From contig SVDM01000005.1 in assembly GCA_015058015.1 (NCBI GenBank), forward strand, positions 62,001 to 126,000: DNA of 64,000 nucleotides, given 5' to 3'. Below, piece by piece: positions 40,156 to 49,296 of the stretch. A program made the translations under genes and the position numbers. How positions within the stretch are numbered: the first letter of the stretch is position 1; each line of letters starts with the position of its first letter. This DNA comes from Lachnospiraceae bacterium. Its GTDB lineage: Bacteria > Bacillota > Clostridia > Lachnospirales > Lachnospiraceae. The notes beneath the pieces are model-generated. The model was not told where the DNA came from. It ran no database searches and was given only the letters and a program-made list of their open reading frames with translations.

Positions 40156-41308
40156 CTTCAAGCCCTCCATATGTCACCGTAGTTTCAATACACTTGGGTA
40201 ACTGTGTGTTAAGAATAACTGCGTAGTCCGGTTTATCGTCGTTAATGATTACTCGCTTTGCGCCTGCTGCCCTTATCTGGTGAATAAGCTCTGACGGGTT
40301 AATATCCCGTCCTAAGTGCCGCTGCCATGCTTTGTAATCGGTTACTGCTTTGTTAACCTTATTCTGTATGTCGCCTGCTGTCGCCCTGTCGCTGGTAGCA
40401 ATATAGTAGGTAACATTAATGGAATAATCTATCTCTGACGGATTCTGGATTGATACCAGGTCCGTTAAAGGTCTTATATTCTCGTCTGATAAATACTCAA
40501 GCAGGCTTTCCCGCTCTTCTTCTGTGAGTAATGATCCGTCCTCCAGCATCGCATATATAACTACGTGGCAAGCCGTGGGGCTTGTTACCATAACATCTGC
40601 TACATCCGCTCTCCATTCTCTTACATAGTATTCATATGCTCCTTTAGGCCCTGCCACTGAAAATCTTTTCGGTGCAAGGTATACACGCTCTGTCAGATCG
40701 TCGTCCTTTTCAACGTCAATACCGCCGGTACTTACTACGGTATTTTCTACCTTCGCCACATATGCTATAGGGTCTACTAAAATATTGATATCCCCTACGG
40801 GTATGTCGTTTGGCTCCGTGCCGGCTTCTTCTGCCTGTATCATCACGTCAACAAAAAGCTCCCCGGCGGGGATTTCTGCGTAAGATAATGTGTTAAAATA
40901 TCTCCCGTTCTGTGTCTTCACTCTGGTACCTGCAGGAATAGCTACTACATCTGGCCTGGCATCTGCCAGGGTAAATCGTTCTGTCGCTATCGCTTTTGTC
41001 GCAGCAAGCCGGAATATACCGAATAATGCCGCCAGTGCATCCAGCGCATCTCCGGTTGAGGTCTTAAGCATTTCTGCCCGGCCCTTTGCGTCGATATATT
41101 GCATAGTCTGATACATTATCAAGGAAAATGCTTTAATAAGAAGTGTTTTTGCATCTGCCGGTGTAAGCTCTCCCTCTTTACCTGTCAGCTCCTTATACAG
41201 CCTTAAGTATTCTGCCCTTGTCTGCTCTTCCGTTTCCTGCAGGGTCATGTTTTCAATAAAGGATATATCCGGCACATTGTTTAATTGATTTATACTAGAC
41301 AAGCTCAA
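40148..41308 (-). CDS. Baseplate assembly protein gpJ-like
   Basis: The 386-residue product matches the baseplate_J family: 'LTPADAKTLLIKAFSLIMYQT', 'GDALDALAALFGIFRLAATKA', 'AIPAGTRVKTQNGRYFNT' and 'GTEPNDIPVGDINILVDP'. gpJ forms the periphery of the wedge. Translation begins at a TTG overlapping the end of gpW (14-base overlap) after AAAGGTGGTGA, an unusual start. Confidence 0.93.
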   Translation of the reverse strand: MSLSSINQLNNVPDISFIENMTLQETEEQTRAEYLRLYKELTGKEGELTPADAKTLLIKAFSLIMYQTMQYIDAKGRAEMLKTSTGDALDALAALFGIFRLAATKAIATERFTLADARPDVVAIPAGTRVKTQNGRYFNTLSYAEIPAGELFVDVMIQAEEAGTEPNDIPVGDINILVDPIAYVAKVENTVVSTGGIDVEKDDDLTERVYLAPKRFSVAGPKGAYEYYVREWRADVADVMVTSPTACHVVIYAMLEDGSLLTEEERESLLEYLSDENIRPLTDLVSIQNPSEIDYSINVTYYIATSDRATAGDIQNKVNKAVTDYKAWQRHLGRDINPSELIHQIRAAGAKRVIINDDKPDYAVILNTQLPKCIETTVTYGGLEDD

Positions 41309-41609
41309 TCACCACCTTTGGACTAATATTTCCGCTGGCGCGGTCGCCTTCCCACTCTACGCGGTCAACCCTTGCCCTCGGCTCATACATTTGTGTTTTT
41401 CTTACATACTCTGCGGTTATAAATGATTTCGCCATTTCTGACGGGATATCGGGCGCGGCTGTCTCTATACCAAAGTCCCTGTCAAGTGCCTGCTGCCCTG
41501 CCAGGGTGTTATATAGCACTTGCAGATTTCGGTATACTTCCTGCGCTACCGGATCAGTAACATTTCCGGCCGCTATCTCAATAGTGGCATCATATACTAT
41601 ATTTGCCAT
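41295..41609 (-). CDS. Baseplate wedge protein gp25/gpW-like
   Basis: The 104-residue product matches the gp25 lysozyme-like wedge family: 'VYRNLQVLYNTLAGQQALDRDFGI' (in part) near the centre and 'IPSEMAKSFITAEYVRKTQMYEPRARV', the conserved EPR at 79-81. The core joins the spike hub to gpJ. AGGAGG precedes the ATG. Confidence 0.88.
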   Translation of the reverse strand: MANIVYDATIEIAAGNVTDPVAQEVYRNLQVLYNTLAGQQALDRDFGIETAAPDIPSEMAKSFITAEYVRKTQMYEPRARVDRVEWEGDRASGNISPKVVIELV

Positions 41610-41618
41610 AGCGCCCTC

Positions 41619-42011
41619 CTATACATACTCTTTAAGCGATAGCGTTAGTTTGCACTCTATAAGTGCGCCGTTAACTACTACGCTTTGCCAGTCTTCCGAT
41701 ATGTCCGTGATAACAAGCTGGTTATTGCATATAGGCTTACTCCCTATTATGAAATAGTCTGCTTTACCTTGTTCGCACGCTTTCTTAAAGAAATCCCGCA
41801 TTGCCCTAGGGTTAACTCCGTCCTGTGCCCGTAGTAACAGCTCTTCGCTGTAAGTATCTGCTTTTGGTGATAGATACTGCGAAGTGGGCTTCTTTAACGG
41901 TCTTTTATGCTCTGCGTATTCAGTCCCTATGCTGCCGGTAAAACTGGCCGGCGCGAAAATTTTCTTATCGCTTACTGTAAATGTCTTTCCCATGTAGCTT
42001 CCTATCGCCAC
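41619..42011 (-). CDS. Tail protein gpU-like
   Basis: The 130-residue product is gpU-like: 'SIGTEYAEHKRPLKKPTSQYLSP', 'DTYSEELLLRAQDGVNPRAM' and the C-terminal 'KSVVVNGALIECKLTLSL'-like strand. gpU binds at the tail end in P2. It starts at GTG (42009-42011) after AGGAGGTGTGAATT, as AGGAGG would place it. Confidence 0.8.
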   Translation of the reverse strand: MAIGSYMGKTFTVSDKKIFAPASFTGSIGTEYAEHKRPLKKPTSQYLSPKADTYSEELLLRAQDGVNPRAMRDFFKKACEQGKADYFIIGSKPICNNQLVITDISEDWQSVVVNGALIECKLTLSLKEYV

Positions 42012-42027
42012 AATTCACACCTCCTGT

Positions 42028-42906
42028 TTAGCCGGGATCCGGCTCCGGTCCGCCTGCGTGTTTATGCTTTGTCAGCTTGATCTGTTTAATATCTGCTTCA
42101 CCGTCTGCCGCCTTAAGCTCTATCTTTGGTGCGTCAATCTTAACATTCCCCGATGTGTCGATTTCAATAGTGCATCCGCCTACGGTGATCTTAAGCCCAC
42201 CAGGGAAATCTAGCTTAGCTTCGCCTGTTACCTTTTCTTCCAGCTTTGCCTTATACTCGATTTTGGCGTCCTTCGTAATCTCTTCTGTCAGTTTGCCCTT
42301 ATATTTAATGTCTGCATCTCCGCCGTGCTGCTGTTGCAAAGTACCGCCCGATACAATACCCATTTTACCGGCAGCTTCCATCGTCATATCTGTGCCGGCA
42401 TTAATCACCATTACGGTACCGGCCGACACTCCTGCGCTTGTTGCTCCGCTGATACTTACGCTTGATCCTGTTGACGTGATCTGAACCTGCCCTCCGGCGA
42501 CAAGGCTTATACTCCCTTTCGCCTCGTCGTATATCTCGTCTTTGCTATTTCGATGTATTCTCTTCGGGGCATTCATTTCATATACTCCGGTGTTGGAATC
42601 ATACCGCTCGTAGCACTCGCCTTTTCGCTCTCCGTACTCCTTGCGGAATAACCCCTCATAACCTTCCGCCGGGGTATTAGAACTATTCCATACGGTGCCA
42701 AACGTAACGCCGGCTTCCGTACCGTTGGAGTTGTGCTGGACGCTAACTACCTGCCCGACTTTAGGCATCTTGTATTCGCCATTGGAGATCATATTTATTT
42801 CTTGGGTTACGCTCTTTCCCCTGTCCCTATATGTAACTTCATATGTCCCACGCTCATGGTTTACAGAACTGACACGCCCTGTACGGTTTGTAGAACTACT
42901 GCTCAT
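42028..42906 (-). CDS. Baseplate spike protein gpV-like
   Basis: The 292-residue product has an N-terminal OB fold (about 1-110; 'TNRTGRVSSVNHERGTYEVTY' in part), a long beta-helical/repetitive middle ('GQVQITSTGSSVSISGATSAG', 'KYKGKLTEEITKDAKIEYKAKLEEKV' in parts) and a C-terminal tip 'TKHKHAGGPEPDPG'. The His-x-His (H281, H283) matches the metal-binding apex of contractile-tail spikes. The repeats resemble the P2 gpV prism. It pierces the membrane. Confidence 0.88.
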   Translation of the reverse strand: MSSSSTNRTGRVSSVNHERGTYEVTYRDRGKSVTQEINMISNGEYKMPKVGQVVSVQHNSNGTEAGVTFGTVWNSSNTPAEGYEGLFRKEYGERKGECYERYDSNTGVYEMNAPKRIHRNSKDEIYDEAKGSISLVAGGQVQITSTGSSVSISGATSAGVSAGTVMVINAGTDMTMEAAGKMGIVSGGTLQQQHGGDADIKYKGKLTEEITKDAKIEYKAKLEEKVTGEAKLDFPGGLKITVGGCTIEIDTSGNVKIDAPKIELKAADGEADIKQIKLTKHKHAGGPEPDPG

Positions 42907-42918
42907 ATTCTGCTCCTA

Positions 42919-44481
42919 TTAATTAAGCGGAAAAGCTATGCCTGCGTGAAGGCTTCCACTGTTGCCCTTGGCCGTCTGGTTTGCCGGTGGTGTTGTACCG
43001 CCTATACCGTTAAGGCTAAAGCTCGTAGCATTCTGCAGGTTAACAGCTCCGCCGCCGCTCGATGTGATGGCCGGGCTATTAGTGCTGGCTGAATAATTAA
43101 TTCCGCCTGACGCCCCCCCTGCCTGGGTGTTCTCCGTTGCTGCGCCCACTCCGCAATATGCGGCCGGTACCCAGCCGGTTACATTCTCGCCTACCGGCAG
43201 CTTTCCACATCTATCGGCCGATATTGTCATACGGTACCTGCCGCCCTGCAATACTCCGTCATAAAAATAAAAAGTACCGCTCTTATAACTCGCCGGCTCC
43301 GGGGCCGTACTGGACACGTAGAACGGTGCATTGGTGAGCGTAACTGCCTGTCCGGGCTGCGCTCCTGCCGCTTCGCTCTTCATCTTCTCATAAGTGCTTG
43401 TGTACTTTTCTTCTTCTTCGTCGTCCTTCTCGTGTACTTCGATATGTCCACCGACATCCCAGTAATTAAAGGACTTATCCACTTTTGAAGCGGCAATGTC
43501 TGAACTAAATCCGCTTGATGTATCGTATTTGTGGGTTACTTTATCCACGAAGTATTTCCCGTTAAGATCTCCGTAATCAGTAAGCCTTATTACGCTTCCT
43601 GATGATACCTTCCATTCTCCTGGAACGGTGAAGCTTACCTTGGTTTTGCCGTGATTAGCATTATTGATATCTGCGCAAAGCTGAATACTCGCGTCTAAAA
43701 CGCTTGTTGCCCGGCGGCTTACATTCTTAGTATGTGTTCCTCCGCCTATCTCCGCTATGATATCAATGTCTTTGTCGCTGTCAGTGTATTCAAAATATCC
43801 TCCTGTGTAGGTGCCATACAGGGTAGTTGAATACTTCAACGATCCCTGCACCATATCAGACTTGCCAAATGTCTTAATTGGCTTTTTCTTCTTATATGCC
43901 TCCCGGTCATATATCCACATATGCGCCGAATACACTTTGAGGATCAGGCCATAATTTTTGCAAAGCGTATTCAGGAAGCTGGAATCTGTAGCGTCCTGCT
44001 CTTCCGTTTCAATGCTATAATCTTCTGCATCATAGGTAAATTTCAAACCGTATCGCTTCGCAATAGTGCTTCCTATCCTTTTTATGCTGGTATACTTCCA
44101 TACTTTTTCCCGCTTTAATTCTGAAAAATTTTCGTCTGCCGGTTTGCTTACTCCGCCTATTGACATCTTGGAAGGGCCGTCTGCATAAGAAATATCATCC
44201 AGAATAAACTGTCCGCACTTGATCTTATGTGTCCCGGTACCTGTGGTGGAATCCCAGTAGCTTCCTATAATGGTAGCTTTAATTTTTGCTCCCTTGTCCG
44301 GCATCCAGCTTCCCAGCCATTTATCTTCCGTCGCATTAAACGTAATATCTATGCTGTCCGAATTATCCGAGGAGGAATCAACATACGTAAGGCTCTCAAT
44401 GTATTCGCCTGCCTGTTGCGGCTCCGGCCATTTATGCTTGTTATATTGAACTTCGACCGTAACACGTCGGGTATTAATCAT
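42919..44481 (-). CDS. Tail hub protein gpD-like
   Basis: The 520-residue product is the P2 gpD/phage late-control-D type: 'VEVQYNKHKWPEPQQAGEYIESLTYVDSSSDNSDSIDI' (in parts), 'GGVSKPADENFSELK', 'LNTLCKNYGLILKVYSAHMWIYD' and a two-domain beta fold ('HKYDTSSGF'). After about 370 an additional low-complexity and Ala/Gly-rich stretch follows, including 'SAPEPASYKSGTFYFYDGVLQGG'-like sequence. The start at 44481 overlaps gpX by 8 bases; the longer frame upstream has no site. gpD forms the trimeric hub above the spike. Confidence 0.85.
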   Translation of the reverse strand: MINTRRVTVEVQYNKHKWPEPQQAGEYIESLTYVDSSSDNSDSIDITFNATEDKWLGSWMPDKGAKIKATIIGSYWDSTTGTGTHKIKCGQFILDDISYADGPSKMSIGGVSKPADENFSELKREKVWKYTSIKRIGSTIAKRYGLKFTYDAEDYSIETEEQDATDSSFLNTLCKNYGLILKVYSAHMWIYDREAYKKKKPIKTFGKSDMVQGSLKYSTTLYGTYTGGYFEYTDSDKDIDIIAEIGGGTHTKNVSRRATSVLDASIQLCADINNANHGKTKVSFTVPGEWKVSSGSVIRLTDYGDLNGKYFVDKVTHKYDTSSGFSSDIAASKVDKSFNYWDVGGHIEVHEKDDEEEEKYTSTYEKMKSEAAGAQPGQAVTLTNAPFYVSSTAPEPASYKSGTFYFYDGVLQGGRYRMTISADRCGKLPVGENVTGWVPAAYCGVGAATENTQAGGASGGINYSASTNSPAITSSGGGAVNLQNATSFSLNGIGGTTPPANQTAKGNSGSLHAGIAFPLN

Positions 44482-44722
44482 TATCCTCGTCCTCTTCGTC
44501 TTCTTTAGCTTCGGCTTCGTACTTCCACGGCGGCAGATCTCCATCCGGTACGTCCTTTACATCATAAGCAGTAATCTCGACACCCTCACTAAATATGAAA
44601 GTGTCGAGGTGCTGCGGGTTGACAGCCATTAAGTCGCCGGCAAAGTATTCATTACCGTATATGCTTTTTGCGATAGTGTCCCACGTATCGCCGCTCTTAG
44701 TCTTATATGTATACCGTGCCAT
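44474..44722 (-). CDS. Tail protein X (LysM-like, gpX)
   Basis: The 82-residue product starts 'ARYTYKTKSGDTWDTIAKSIYG' (in part) and has 'FAGDLMAVNPQHLDTFIFSEGV', a LysM-like fold as in P2 gpX. It then ends in a Glu/Asp tail. It links the tail tube to the hub. AGGAGG precedes the ATG. Confidence 0.85.
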   Translation of the reverse strand: MARYTYKTKSGDTWDTIAKSIYGNEYFAGDLMAVNPQHLDTFIFSEGVEITAYDVKDVPDGDLPPWKYEAEAKEDEEDEDND

Positions 44723-44731
44723 AGTGCCTCC

Positions 44732-47700
44732 TTAATATGCCGTTCTTCCCTGCATCCTCTGCTTTTGCTCGTACCAGCTCTCAAACATGGTCTGCATCTG
44801 GCTAACCATGTTGTCAACTACACCTGCATCCGCATTGCCATTGATGGTTATGTTCGGTGCAAATGTCATGTTGCCGGCTCCGCCGCTGAAATCTCCGCCA
44901 AACGGCTTAAGCTCTCGCGCTCCTAACAATTCTCCTGCTGCCGCCCATGTATTAAGGTTCTGATCCCTTACACTGCGGTCAAATGAGATAACGGCCTCTC
45001 GTCCCGCTTCTCCTGCTATTGATGGTCCGTCTGTAAAACCACCCTTGGCAAGCATCGGGATCTCCGGAATTGAAAAGCCTAAACGCTTTCCGCCGATACC
45101 CGGTACCCAACCTGGTATTGTTACGCCGATACCGTTAATCGCCCTGATAGCCATATTCACAAGTCCAATAACCGCATTGATCGGGGCTTTTACAATCTCT
45201 ACCAGTCCGCCGAATATGCCGCCTATAATATCTGCCATTCCCTGAAATGCCGTACAAATACCGTCTATTATTCCTCTGATGGCATCAAACACTCCCTGGA
45301 ATACGGTACCGATAGCCTGTACCACTGTTGAAATGGCTCCGAATACCGTTGCAATGACATTACCCAGGAACGGGATCGCTACCTGCGCAATGTGCATTAT
45401 TACGTCAATAATTCCTTCAAATATCGGCAATACCGCCTGTAAAGCTGAACCTATTACGGAAGCTACAGTCGTTATTGCTCCACCTATGCTTTCTATAATT
45501 GACATGATCGCCGGCGCTACTGCGTTGAACGTGTTAAGTATCGTCGGTAAGACATTATTGACGATAAAATCAAATATGCTCTGGATAATAGGCTTAACAT
45601 ATGTGTTAGCAAAGTCTACCACCTGTCCGACAACATTTAAGATGGATTGAAAAATCCCTACCACACTATCAAAAGTCTGCCCGGCCATTGTCGCTGCGTC
45701 ACCGCTGAATAAGCCTACAAAACCTTCCCGTATTCCGCTTAGTGCTTCTGCAAGGCCACCGTGGGTAATACTGTCTACAAATCCTATGATACCGTCCAGT
45801 TTTTCCTTGAACGCATCAAATACTGCTAATCCCGATTCTCCGAACGTGTTGCCAATGATCCCTCTTATACCGTCGAGGTTGTCATATAACAGGCTTCCCG
45901 AAGCTACTATTGCGGAAAAGATACCAACTATAGGTAGCGCTCCGGTTACGATTCCGCCGAATCCCGCTGCCAAACCGGAAAGCGGACCGGCTAATGGTGA
46001 TACCATAGCGCCCAGCTTCCCGAAAATCCCGCTCGCTGCACCTATTCCGCTTAACCATGATTTACCTCCGGCGATGGCGCCTGATACGCCCTGGCCTACT
46101 TTTGAACCGGTTATCATGTTCTTAAGCATATTGCCTAAACCGTTACTGTTTATCAGTGTGTTAATTGCGGCTGTATTTCCTGCCTGTGCCGCCGCTCCTT
46201 TTCCGCCGAATATACTGCCGGCATTTCTTAATACCGCAAGTATTCCCATTGCTTTATTATTCTTGGCTCCCGGATTGATCTGTTGTCCTAAAGCAGCTCC
46301 ATTCTTTATAATGTTGCCCATATTGCCATAGGCCGCTTTGCCGGCGCCAAATAGTCTTGCAAATAATCCGGCTCCCGTCTTTCCTGCACTGCCTCCAGCG
46401 CTGAATAACCCGCCTACTCCGCTTCCTAAACTACTTATAAGGGGGGTGAACTTCATCCCGGTAAATGCCGCTGCAAGTCCTGTGATAACTCTTAACACGG
46501 TGTCACCGTTTTTATTTAGATAGTCAAGAATCTCTCTTATCTTTGGCAATCCATTTTTAAGGGCGTTGCCTATCTTTTCAACACCCTTTCCCACGAAGCT
46601 CGCCAGTGATTCCATACATTCTTTAAGTTCCGGGGCGTTCTCCCGAAGTCCCTCGGTCACGTCAATGATGGTCTTGAGGAATTGCTTCTTAACCGGCAAG
46701 AAAGCCTCTCCTATCTCTATCTGCAGGTTTTCGACGGCACTCTTTGACATTGTCTGTACCGCTTCCGTTGTATCTGCCTTAATAGCAAATTCTCGTAGCA
46801 TACTGCCCTTATAAAGACTTGGGTCTGTTGCCATTCTCAAAGCGTCGGTATATGTGTCGAGATTACCTACGATCTTGCCGGCACCCTCTATGGCCCAGTT
46901 ACCGAATAGCTGGCTTAGTGTGGCTACCTGCCTTTCCTTCGGCATCTCTTTGATAGCCTGGAATACCTTTAGCATCGTTCCGGCACCGTCTGACTGCATA
47001 GATTTCGCTATCTCTTCTGCCGTAAATCCTAACTCTTCCCATGCTGCCTTTTGCGCTTTTGTTGCGCTGGTGCCCTTTGAAACATTGGTGTAAATTCTCT
47101 TTAATGAAGTACCGACACGGTTGCTTGATACACCTGTGGCAAGCATAGCGTCTGCCAGTGCTGCCGTTGCTTTGGTGTCAACTCCGGCAAGCTCACCCAT
47201 TGAACCGGCTGCATTTACAGCGTTTGCTATCTCTGCTGCCGTGGTTGCTGTGTTTGCTCCTAAATAGTTGATTACATCGGCAAGGTCCATAACATCCGCA
47301 TGGGTCATGTTGAAAGCTTTTTCCCATTTAGCCGCCCAGTTACCGGCCTGCTCTGCGTCGATATCCATTGCGGTACCCCACATAGCAACGTCCTTAAGGA
47401 ATCCACCTTCCATCAAATCCTGCATTGATTTTCCTGACTGTCCGGCCGCCGCTGCTAACTGCGTCAGCTCTTCCCTGGTATAAGGAATCTGTGCTGCAAG
47501 ATCCATGATGCCTTTTTTCATAATGTCGTAGTTTTCCGCATATGTACGGCCCGTACTACTGTCTATGGCATTGCTGATCTTGCCCTGCGCATCTGCCAGG
47601 CCGTCAACGTACTTTACAACGTCGGACATCTGCTGCTCAAAGTCCTGCGCCTGCTTTGTCGCATCTTTAAGCACCTTAACCGTGCCTACTCCTAAAGCGC

Positions 47701-47851
47701 CCATAGCAGCAAGCCCTACAGTACCTATCTTGCTAAGCCCTTTTGCAAGCCCGCTTATACTGCTCTGTGTGGAGTTGATGGCAGATGTGAGGCTTTTGTC
47801 CATCTTCCCTGCAATTTTAATTGTAAGCTCTAATGTTTTATCTTTTGCCAT
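44732..47851 (-). CDS. Tape-measure protein
   Basis: The 1039-residue product is the longest gene in the phage. It starts 'MAKDKTLELTIKIAGKMDKS', has a TP901-type core ('AAEIANAVNAAGSMGELAGV', 'LADAMLATGVSSNRVGTSLKRIY', 'FTAEEIAKSMQSDGAGTMLK') and multiple hydrophobic segments around 450-800, then a Gly/Ala-rich section. Near the end, 'IPMLAKGGFTDGPSIAGEAGREAVI' (in part) is a common C-terminal tag. It sets tail length and is ejected with the DNA. Its ATG lies inside the end of the frameshifted chaperone extension. Confidence 0.93.
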   Translation of the reverse strand: MAKDKTLELTIKIAGKMDKSLTSAINSTQSSISGLAKGLSKIGTVGLAAMGALGVGTVKVLKDATKQAQDFEQQMSDVVKYVDGLADAQGKISNAIDSSTGRTYAENYDIMKKGIMDLAAQIPYTREELTQLAAAAGQSGKSMQDLMEGGFLKDVAMWGTAMDIDAEQAGNWAAKWEKAFNMTHADVMDLADVINYLGANTATTAAEIANAVNAAGSMGELAGVDTKATAALADAMLATGVSSNRVGTSLKRIYTNVSKGTSATKAQKAAWEELGFTAEEIAKSMQSDGAGTMLKVFQAIKEMPKERQVATLSQLFGNWAIEGAGKIVGNLDTYTDALRMATDPSLYKGSMLREFAIKADTTEAVQTMSKSAVENLQIEIGEAFLPVKKQFLKTIIDVTEGLRENAPELKECMESLASFVGKGVEKIGNALKNGLPKIREILDYLNKNGDTVLRVITGLAAAFTGMKFTPLISSLGSGVGGLFSAGGSAGKTGAGLFARLFGAGKAAYGNMGNIIKNGAALGQQINPGAKNNKAMGILAVLRNAGSIFGGKGAAAQAGNTAAINTLINSNGLGNMLKNMITGSKVGQGVSGAIAGGKSWLSGIGAASGIFGKLGAMVSPLAGPLSGLAAGFGGIVTGALPIVGIFSAIVASGSLLYDNLDGIRGIIGNTFGESGLAVFDAFKEKLDGIIGFVDSITHGGLAEALSGIREGFVGLFSGDAATMAGQTFDSVVGIFQSILNVVGQVVDFANTYVKPIIQSIFDFIVNNVLPTILNTFNAVAPAIMSIIESIGGAITTVASVIGSALQAVLPIFEGIIDVIMHIAQVAIPFLGNVIATVFGAISTVVQAIGTVFQGVFDAIRGIIDGICTAFQGMADIIGGIFGGLVEIVKAPINAVIGLVNMAIRAINGIGVTIPGWVPGIGGKRLGFSIPEIPMLAKGGFTDGPSIAGEAGREAVISFDRSVRDQNLNTWAAAGELLGARELKPFGGDFSGGAGNMTFAPNITINGNADAGVVDNMVSQMQTMFESWYEQKQRMQGRTAY

Positions 47852-47991
47852 TCGTCCGCTACCTCGTCATAAAGTTCTACGAAATCCCTAACCGGCATCT
47901 TTAAATAAAAATCAAGCCCCGTCATGGTGGCTTGTGATAATCTGATTGCGGCTCGCCTTAATTCCTTGGCTCCGCCTTTTATTCTAAAAAA
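47830..47991 (-). other. Programmed -1 frameshift site and gpE'-type extension
   Basis: The zero frame reads GAT TTT TTA GAA TAA; T_TTT_TTA (47985-47991) is a perfect X_XXY_YYZ slippery heptamer 3 bases before the stop region. Slipping by -1 continues 'RIKGGAKELRRAAIRLSQATM' (in part) and 'GLDFYLKMPVRDFVELYDEV', ending at TAG 47830-47832 just inside the tape-measure start. This is the E/E' (lambda G/GT) arrangement. Confidence 0.85.
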
Positions 47992-48650
47992 TCGTCGCTT
48001 CCAACCTCGTTAACCAACTTGAAAAGCTCTCCTATCGGAAGTCCCTTGATGAAGTCTTCTGATTTTCCTGTAGCCGCGCTTGCCATGATGCATACGTACA
48101 GATAATTCTTTGTAGGGTCAATGATTCCATATCCCTCTCTGACAAGTCTGTTTTCTGCTTCGCTCATATTCATGCAAGTAAGATCTGCAAGTCCGTTAAG
48201 GTCCAGCTCTGTGTATGTCTGTCCGTCAAATGTATACGGTTTATCAAACTTAATTACGTGTTTATCGCTTCCGTCTTTATCCGCAAGCATCCCCAGGATC
48301 GTAGTCCTGATCTTACGCGCTACCGGGATGGGCGAAAACTTGAAAAACTCTATTGGAAGTCCTGTTGCTTTCTGTGCTATAATCGTGGCAAACTCTGTCG
48401 TTGTCGCTGCCGTAACCTGTGTAATCTGGTCTAACTTCGACTGCGCTTCAATAGCATCACCTATCGTAAGGTTTTCTACCCCTGACAAATCTACCTCTGT
48501 GTATGTCTGCCCTTCAAATGTGTAAGGCCTTGTAAATTCTACTATTCCTTCTCTGTCTTCCTTTTTCTCGGCAGGTTTATCAACTGCTGCCGGCTCGATC
48601 TTCTCTGCTGTCTCTTCGACTGCTTCAATGTTTTTCTTCTCTTCTTCCAT
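47979..48650 (-). CDS. Tail assembly chaperone (gpE-type) with duplicated domain
   Basis: The 223-residue product begins with an acidic N-terminus (1-40) and contains two copies of one motif: 'VEFTRPYTFEGQTYTEVDLSGVENLT' (in parts) and 'IKFDKPYTFDGQTYTELDLNGLADLT'. Each is followed by an EAQ/EAE helix. The single copy is typical of Mu/P2 gpE tail-tube chaperones. At its end the slippery site makes a longer form. The start at 48650 follows AGAAGGAG; 18 codons upstream lack a site. Confidence 0.85.
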   Translation of the reverse strand: MEEEKKNIEAVEETAEKIEPAAVDKPAEKKEDREGIVEFTRPYTFEGQTYTEVDLSGVENLTIGDAIEAQSKLDQITQVTAATTTEFATIIAQKATGLPIEFFKFSPIPVARKIRTTILGMLADKDGSDKHVIKFDKPYTFDGQTYTELDLNGLADLTCMNMSEAENRLVREGYGIIDPTKNYLYVCIMASAATGKSEDFIKGLPIGELFKLVNEVGSDDFLE

Positions 48651-48699
48651 AATTAAACTCCTTCTGTTTTGTGTGAATGTGTGAATGAAAACAATAAAA

Positions 48700-48737
48700 A
48701 GCACCGCCCCCCGCCGCTATGAGCGAGGGGCAATGCT
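48700..48737 (-). terminator. Attenuator after the tail tube gene
   Basis: On the minus strand AGCA and GCCCC pair with GGGGC and TGCT, with inner TCGC/GCGG pairs, followed by TTTTTATT. It should lower read-through from the tube gene into the chaperone gene. Confidence 0.7.
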
Positions 48738-48752
48738 TACGTGTGGCCGGGA

Positions 48753-49277
48753 TTAAATTAAATCCCTGTAACCAGCTAAGATGTCCTGATCGTTGGCTAC
48801 GTATACGCTGTTGAGCTTGTCGATCTCTACCAGCTTTACGCCGTCATTCTCGACAAGTAAGTATGTAAGCTCGATGGTGATAGATGCTTCCATGGTCTCG
48901 CCCTTCTCTACCTTTCCGGGCTTAAACTTCTTAACACGTCCCATCTCGACTACTCTTAAACCTTTGAAAGCATATCCGCCGGTCTTATCATAAACCTGCT
49001 GTGCAGCTCTGATGGTAATGTTGATAGTCTCTAAGGGAGAAAGCATATCCTGGAATGAGGAATACAGTGTATTAAACTGAATCTCCTGTTCCATGCTCTC
49101 AAACAGTCCGATTGTGGGGCTGTCGATTTCTCCGGCAATACCCATAGCCGAAATGGTGCTTGTCTTCTGCGCTGCTTCGGGCAGGTCGATAGAACTTGCG
49201 GTACCGATCATCTTATTACCGTTAAGGTAAATGTTGGCATCGTTGATCTTCTCCGGTACATAGTTATTACTAATCAT
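48753..49277 (-). CDS. Major tail tube protein (FII-like)
   Basis: The 174-residue product is P2 FII-like: 'VPEKINDANIYLNGNKMIGTASSIDLP' in parts at the N-terminus, 'IDSPTIGLFESMEQEIQFNTLYSS' and 'GLRVVEMGRVKKFKPGKVEKGE', and 'ASITIELTYLLVENDG' near the end. It forms the inner tube of the contractile tail. It follows the sheath after 20 bases. Confidence 0.92.
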   Translation of the reverse strand: MISNNYVPEKINDANIYLNGNKMIGTASSIDLPEAAQKTSTISAMGIAGEIDSPTIGLFESMEQEIQFNTLYSSFQDMLSPLETINITIRAAQQVYDKTGGYAFKGLRVVEMGRVKKFKPGKVEKGETMEASITIELTYLLVENDGVKLVEIDKLNSVYVANDQDILAGYRDLI

Positions 49278-49296
49278 TGCCTATTTCCTCCTTCCC

